From assembly GCA_034359265.1 (NCBI GenBank), contig CP136890.1:78393501-78457500 (forward strand): a stretch of DNA of 64,000 nucleotides, read 5' to 3'. The DNA is from Canna indica. Taxonomy: Eukaryota > Streptophyta > Magnoliopsida > Zingiberales > Cannaceae. The notes beneath the pieces were generated by a model. That model made no database searches. It saw only the letters and a list, made by a program, of their open reading frames with translations, and had not been told where the DNA came from. The position numbers and the translations under genes are program-made. This document shows positions 60,379 through 64,000 of this stretch, one piece after another (position 1 is the stretch's first letter; each line of letters begins with the position of its first letter).

Positions 60379-61923
60379 TCACGATGACGATGGAGGATGG
60401 CCTGGATCATATGGCGGGGTCTGGAGTGCTCGAGTGTACACCGGCGTGGACTGACTCGAGGATGATGGATTAGATGATGCCGAAGAGATGCCTGCTTCGG
60501 GATGACCCGACAAGTTGCGTAGCATAGCTTCTATATTCGCCATCGTCTGACTCTGGCGCTCCATCAACTCAGTCTGACGCGCGACCGTCTCCTCTAGTGT
60601 CCTTATCCTATTACTATGATCATAACTGGATCTGGAGGTGGACGGCCGCTCACCAGCGACCGGAGGGGTCGGTGCCCCAAGTGGCCCTAGTACGGCTCGC
60701 GCATGACCACTATCTGCGAAGCCATATACGCGGCCATGGTCCCAGCCACCTGCGGCCTCGACCCACGATGCTGCGTCAAAGTCCTCGGGGGTACCCCCAC
60801 GCTGCACCACCGTCTGGCTGTAGGTCTCCTACTCGAGTTTGATTTTTTGTTTAATATTTATCATAAAACTTAAATTATAAATATATAATGAATAATTTAA
60901 ACAAATATATAATTACCATAATGTATGCAGCGCGGTTGTGAATGTACTCCCCAGTCCCATGTGCTCGACGGTGAGTCCGCTCAAACACCGCCATCGGGGA
61001 GGGTCGCTGGACACTCCCGTCATCCGACACTGTCGTGTACATTTACAAAACAAATACATTAATTAGTACACATAATAACAAATAAAATATATAATTAAAA
61101 GATATACTTACCATACGGTTTGCGTGCACTGCAAATGCAACAGAGCCGCCGGTGTGACGCGCTGCTCCCCCCGACATGCGATTTCTAGCCACATTCCGAG
61201 AAACCTCCTGCCATCGATCCGTCGACCATATCCCCACGAGCTGGTCCTATATATCCGGAGTAATCCAACCGGGGCCGTATCCCCGAGTCTCCGCGATGTT
61301 AGTGGTCCCAGCTCGGGCCATCGCCTGGGACCGAGCCTGCCCCAGCTGCCCGTTGTACCTTGCCCGGGAAATAGCCTCCCAGGCAGCGTAAATGAAGGGT
61401 CTCTGGTCCTCGGCCCATGTATAGCGAGCCTGCAAAATAATAATATCAGTACCAATATTAATATATCATCATGCATGTAAAAAAAAAAAAAATACGTGCC
61501 TCAAACTCGCGCCATAACATGTCGACGTGCTCGCTAGGCACGTGAGACCACGTAGGCCATGCCCCGTGCATGTATCGTCGAATAGTAGAAGAAATGCTCC
61601 TCGGCACTTCTTCTTGCTCGAACCTGCACAACAAAAATAAATTTTAATATTATATTATGATATAATGAATTTGTAATGATTCATAATTCATGATATATTA
61701 CGTACCGCTCCCCAATCACGCTAATCAATCTACGTGACTCTGTGGCTGGTGGAGGCTGCCACCTGTTCGGCCCGCGTGGCCGCCTACGTCTGGATGTACT
61801 AGCCTCGGCAGTATCATCCTCATGAGGATCAGCAACATGAGGATCAGCAGCATGAGTAAGTGCTGGAGTCTCACCGATCGGAGACTCCGAAACTCTCCTG
61901 CGTCGATAACCACGACCAGACAT
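60379..61923 (-). pseudogene. TnpA-like (Transposase_24) gene, CACTA E, 5 exons, two lesions
   Basis: Best copy of the second CACTA gene. Exons in coding order: 61923-61706, 61623-61500, 61429-61112, 61036-60917 and 60828-60379; frame phases agree and give 409 codons plus stop. The start MSGRGYRRRR is strongly basic and is followed by RRRRPRGPNRW. Middle blocks are TIRRYMHGAWPTWSHVP, ARYTWAEDQRPFIYAAWEAI, RMSGGAARHTGGSVAF and PMAVFERTHRR.HGTGEY. The C-terminus has GFADSGHARAVLGPLGAPTP, a short heptad-like stretch (RIRTLEETVARQTELMERQ) and a serine-rich tail. Two defects: a TAG at about 61247 (Trp in copy C) and a changed splice acceptor before exon 4 (AC for AG). The intron after exon 2 appears to use a GC donor. 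The presumed role, by family, is binding subterminal repeats with TNP2. Confidence 0.8.
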
Positions 61924-61944
61924 ATCTGTCGAACAGACATATAA

Positions 61945-62802
61945 TCAGATTATTGTATAAATAGTAGAGATATATTTATCCAACTGCACATTTTCTTTAT
62001 AATATAAAATGCAGTTATTTTGGCACGCGTGTATTTTTTCGTACCCAAGCCCCAATTTTCTCATTAGCTTTTTAGTCTTATAAAAAGTAGGCTCAAACTT
62101 GTTATCAGTAGGCAGCATTCCATTAATCAATCCAGCAATCCGATCATACGCAACTCCGCTGATATTACAATCGGCCTTGATGTTTAAGAGCTGTGTCATT
62201 GCTGAAAACCTAGTGTATTTAGGACAATTCTCATACAAAGGTTCATCGGCAGCTTTCAACATCTCATAAAATTCTGCAGCTTCTTTATTCGGTAATTCAA
62301 TCTCTACCACAGCCCCTACTTCTGTGATATCAACCGCTGTAGTATCTGGTGGGACTGATGTCTGAAGAACTGGCCGATCAACATTATCATTCAGGCGGAA
62401 TTGACCCCCAAGACTATCAAGTATCATAGTTCTATAGGGATTACATTGACCGGATGAAGAAGCACCAACAGAGGAAGATTCACCATATGTCTGAACGACA
62501 GGATTGCTCGACGTCCCGACTTCGCGTGACTCCCCGTGACAAGTCCATAGAAAATATCTTGGTGCAAATCCTTTGCTATATAGATGCAGAGTGACAGTCT
62601 CCCGATCCAAAAATCGTCCATTCGAACAAATGCGGCACGGACATCGGATTTGATCACCCATGCTAACGAAATTCCGATTCGAATAGGCGAAATTTAGGAA
62701 GTATGTTACGCCTAATCGAAACTCATTCGTTAAAGCTCCACGATCAAGACGTCGGTACATCCAACTTCGATCAGCCGATATGATTCTATCAATCAATGAC
62801 AA
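61945..62802 (-). pseudogene. TNP2-type transposase, truncated 285-aa N-terminal frame, CACTA E
   Basis: Open from ATG 62802 with no internal stop. Transpos_assoc domain: DRSWMYRRLDRGALTNEFR, YFLNFAYSN, QIRCPCRICSNGRFLDRETVTLHLYSKGF and WTCHGES. Linker with DSLGGQF, then ELPNKEAAEFYEMLKAADEP, YENCPKYTRFSAM, LPTDNKFEPTFYKTKKLM and LGLGYEKIHACQNNCILYYKENVQLDK, the first part of Transposase_21. The frame then ends abruptly 21 bp before the TnpA start. The catalytic core, DUF4218 and DUF4216 are deleted. A protein of this form could still bind DNA or partners without cutting, so it might act as a dominant repressor; that is only inference. Confidence 0.85.
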
Positions 62803-62846
62803 TTTCTTTGGTTAATGTCTTTAGGTGAGATTGTCCTATTCCATTC

Positions 62847-63060
62847 GGGATTTATGTTATTCGTACTGCACTTACGTTTTTATTTTAACTGTTAACTAAT
62901 TATTCTAAATTTCGACAGCATCTCCCTACAGTTCTCCGAATACGCATATCATCTGGGCGCGTATCGGAGAACAAGAGAGATGTTGCCGAATTTTAGAATA
63001 ATTAGTTAACAGTTAAAATAAAAACGTAAGTGCAGTACAAATAACTATATTCCCAAATTG
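62847..63060. repeat. Long near-perfect inverted repeat, CACTA E leader
   Basis: Arms of about 100 bp: GTACTGCACTTACGTTTTTA... and ...TAAAAACGTAAGTGCAGTAC pair almost perfectly, with GTTAACTAATTATTCTAAA, GACAGCATCTCCCT and GTTCTCCGAATACGC inside the stem and a loop around ATATCATCTGG. It lies 45 bp upstream of the transposase ATG and is the best of three copies. Confidence 0.9.
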
Positions 63061-63235
63061 TCCAATCAGGGACAATTCAAGAATTGTACGTCGTATAAAA
63101 GATCATCTACTTCTTTTACACGAACATATAATCCCCGAACGGATCTAAGGTTTTGCTAAATCATATCTGATTCGTCGATGCGTACGTGAAACATATCAAC
63201 TCGTCGGATGGATGATTATTTTCTAAATGTTTCGA

Positions 63236-63512
63236 GACAGTTCGAGTCCATATTGGACAATTTCGGCGCGCGTCCGAAGTGGACGATTCCGGCGCGAGTC
63301 CGAATTGGACGATTCCGACGCGAGTCCGAATTGGACGATTCCGGCGCGCGTCCGAAGTGGACGATTCCGGCGCGAGTCCGAATTGGACGATTCTGGCGTG
63401 CGTCCGAAGTGGACGATTCCGGCTCGAGTCCGAATTGGACGATTCCGGCGCGAGTCCGAATTGGACGATTCCGGCGCGCGTCCGAAGTGGACGATTCCGG
63501 CGCGCGTTCGAA
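63236..63512. repeat. 26-bp tandem repeats, CACTA E (about ten units)
   Basis: Regular 26-bp units with the core GCGAGTCCGAATTGGACGAT or GCGCGTCCGAAGTGGACGAT. The two variants alternate irregularly. Unit length is not a multiple of three, so each frame cycles through the same 26 residues and all three rightward frames stay open. Confidence 0.95.
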
Positions 63513-64000
63513 ATTAATCTAAACCCTAATAATTAATCTAACAAATTAAACAATTAATTAACATTTATAAAATAATTAATTAAATGTTTCAAAACAATAA
63601 TATATATATATATTCCGGCGCCGGAGTCCACCCTCCGGCGCCGGCGTACAGTGGCCGGACACACTGTCCGACCACTGTAGAAGGTCCGGCGGCGGCCATA
63701 GGCCGACCGCCGCCGGGCGAAACCCTAGAAATAGGGTTTCGGTCAGATTTTAACATCTCCGACCGAAACGGTATAGGCCGGCCGATCAACATACCGGCAA
63801 CAGCGGTAGCGACGCGGCGGCGAGAGGCGTCGGCGAGAGGCGTCGGCGTCGGCAGCAGCGGCGAGAGGTGTCGGCAGGAGCGGCGGCGGCAGCAGCGGGA
63901 GGAAGAAGGGTCGGGCGCGAGAGCGTGCCCTATATAAACTTATCAGCAACGGCTCACTCGCCCGTTAGAAAGCCGTTGCTGATAAGGTATCATCAGCAAC

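Larger units (their letters stand above)
59697..64000 (-). mobile_element. CACTA element E, right end just outside the window
   Basis: Left end CACAACTAGAAAAATGG at 59697; subterminal repeats of the AGCAACGGC class at 59715-60060 and again from 63945 to the window end. Only the last terminal bases seem to be missing. Leftward inside: a GC-rich leader with GGCGGC-type repeats (63610-63930), 26-bp repeats, the long inverted repeat, a TNP2 N-terminal fragment and the most complete TnpA gene of the window. It is inserted in the gypsy integrase region. Confidence 0.9.

Noticed and set aside
63236..63512. CRISPR-like regular repeat array
   Set aside because: Units are head-to-tail with no spacers of independent sequence, and the setting is a plant CACTA element; it is a minisatellite.
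63208..63536. Three overlapping forward frames of 85-104 codons with arginine-rich repeats
   Set aside because: They arise because the 26-bp unit has no stop in any frame; no start-site context or conservation supports a protein.

Overview
This window is nuclear DNA of a flowering plant. The evidence is spliced genes with GT-AG introns, plant gene families (CBP60, CYP94, BAHD) and plant transposon superfamilies (CACTA/En-Spm, hAT, Mutator, Ty1/copia, Ty3/gypsy, L1-type LINE, tRNA-derived SINE). GC-rich first exons beside AT-rich introns hint at a monocot, but weakly; no species can be named.

Layout. 1-2116: end of a hAT element with a nearly intact but stop-interrupted transposase. 3573-3859: last exon of a divergent Smr-domain gene. 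4.4-7.4 kb: decayed CACTA element D. 8.9-16.5 kb is the only gene island and holds three apparently intact spliced genes: a phytanoyl-CoA dioxygenase-like protein (+, 9 exons, 282 aa), cytochrome c oxidase subunit 6b (-, 3 exons, 123 aa) and a CBP60-family calmodulin-binding transcription factor (-, 8 exons, 421 aa). 17.2-17.9 kb: a CYP94 cytochrome P450 pseudogene, cut off by CACTA A (17.9-25.2 kb). CACTA A is itself split by a Pack-MULE carrying two captured gene fragments and by a non-autonomous hAT.

27.8-45.8 kb is one 5'-truncated LINE of roughly 1.9 kb, blown up to 18 kb by five separate insertions, each with its own target-site duplication (TSD): a full-length LINE (TSD 14 bp; carries a hAT MITE), a SINE (15 bp), CACTA C (3 bp), a copia element with TA...TA termini (5 bp) and a solo LTR (5 bp). 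From 48.5 kb to the right edge lies a degenerate Ty3/gypsy element. CACTA B sits in its roughly 2.35-kb 5' LTR and CACTA E in its integrase region; E runs off the window.

The five CACTA copies (A-E) belong to one family or close subfamilies. Each keeps a different part of the same two-gene plan: a TNP2-type transposase (Transpos_assoc domain ... DUF4218-DUF4216) followed by a Transposase_24-type TnpA-like gene. Upstream of the transposase, copies A, C and E share a long conserved inverted repeat, and all copies but D show a 26-bp minisatellite built on a GTCC-N5-GGAC palindrome. The subterminal repeats fall into two motif classes (AGCAACGGC or GACGGCTC) although the internal genes are alike. 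None of the elements looks autonomous.
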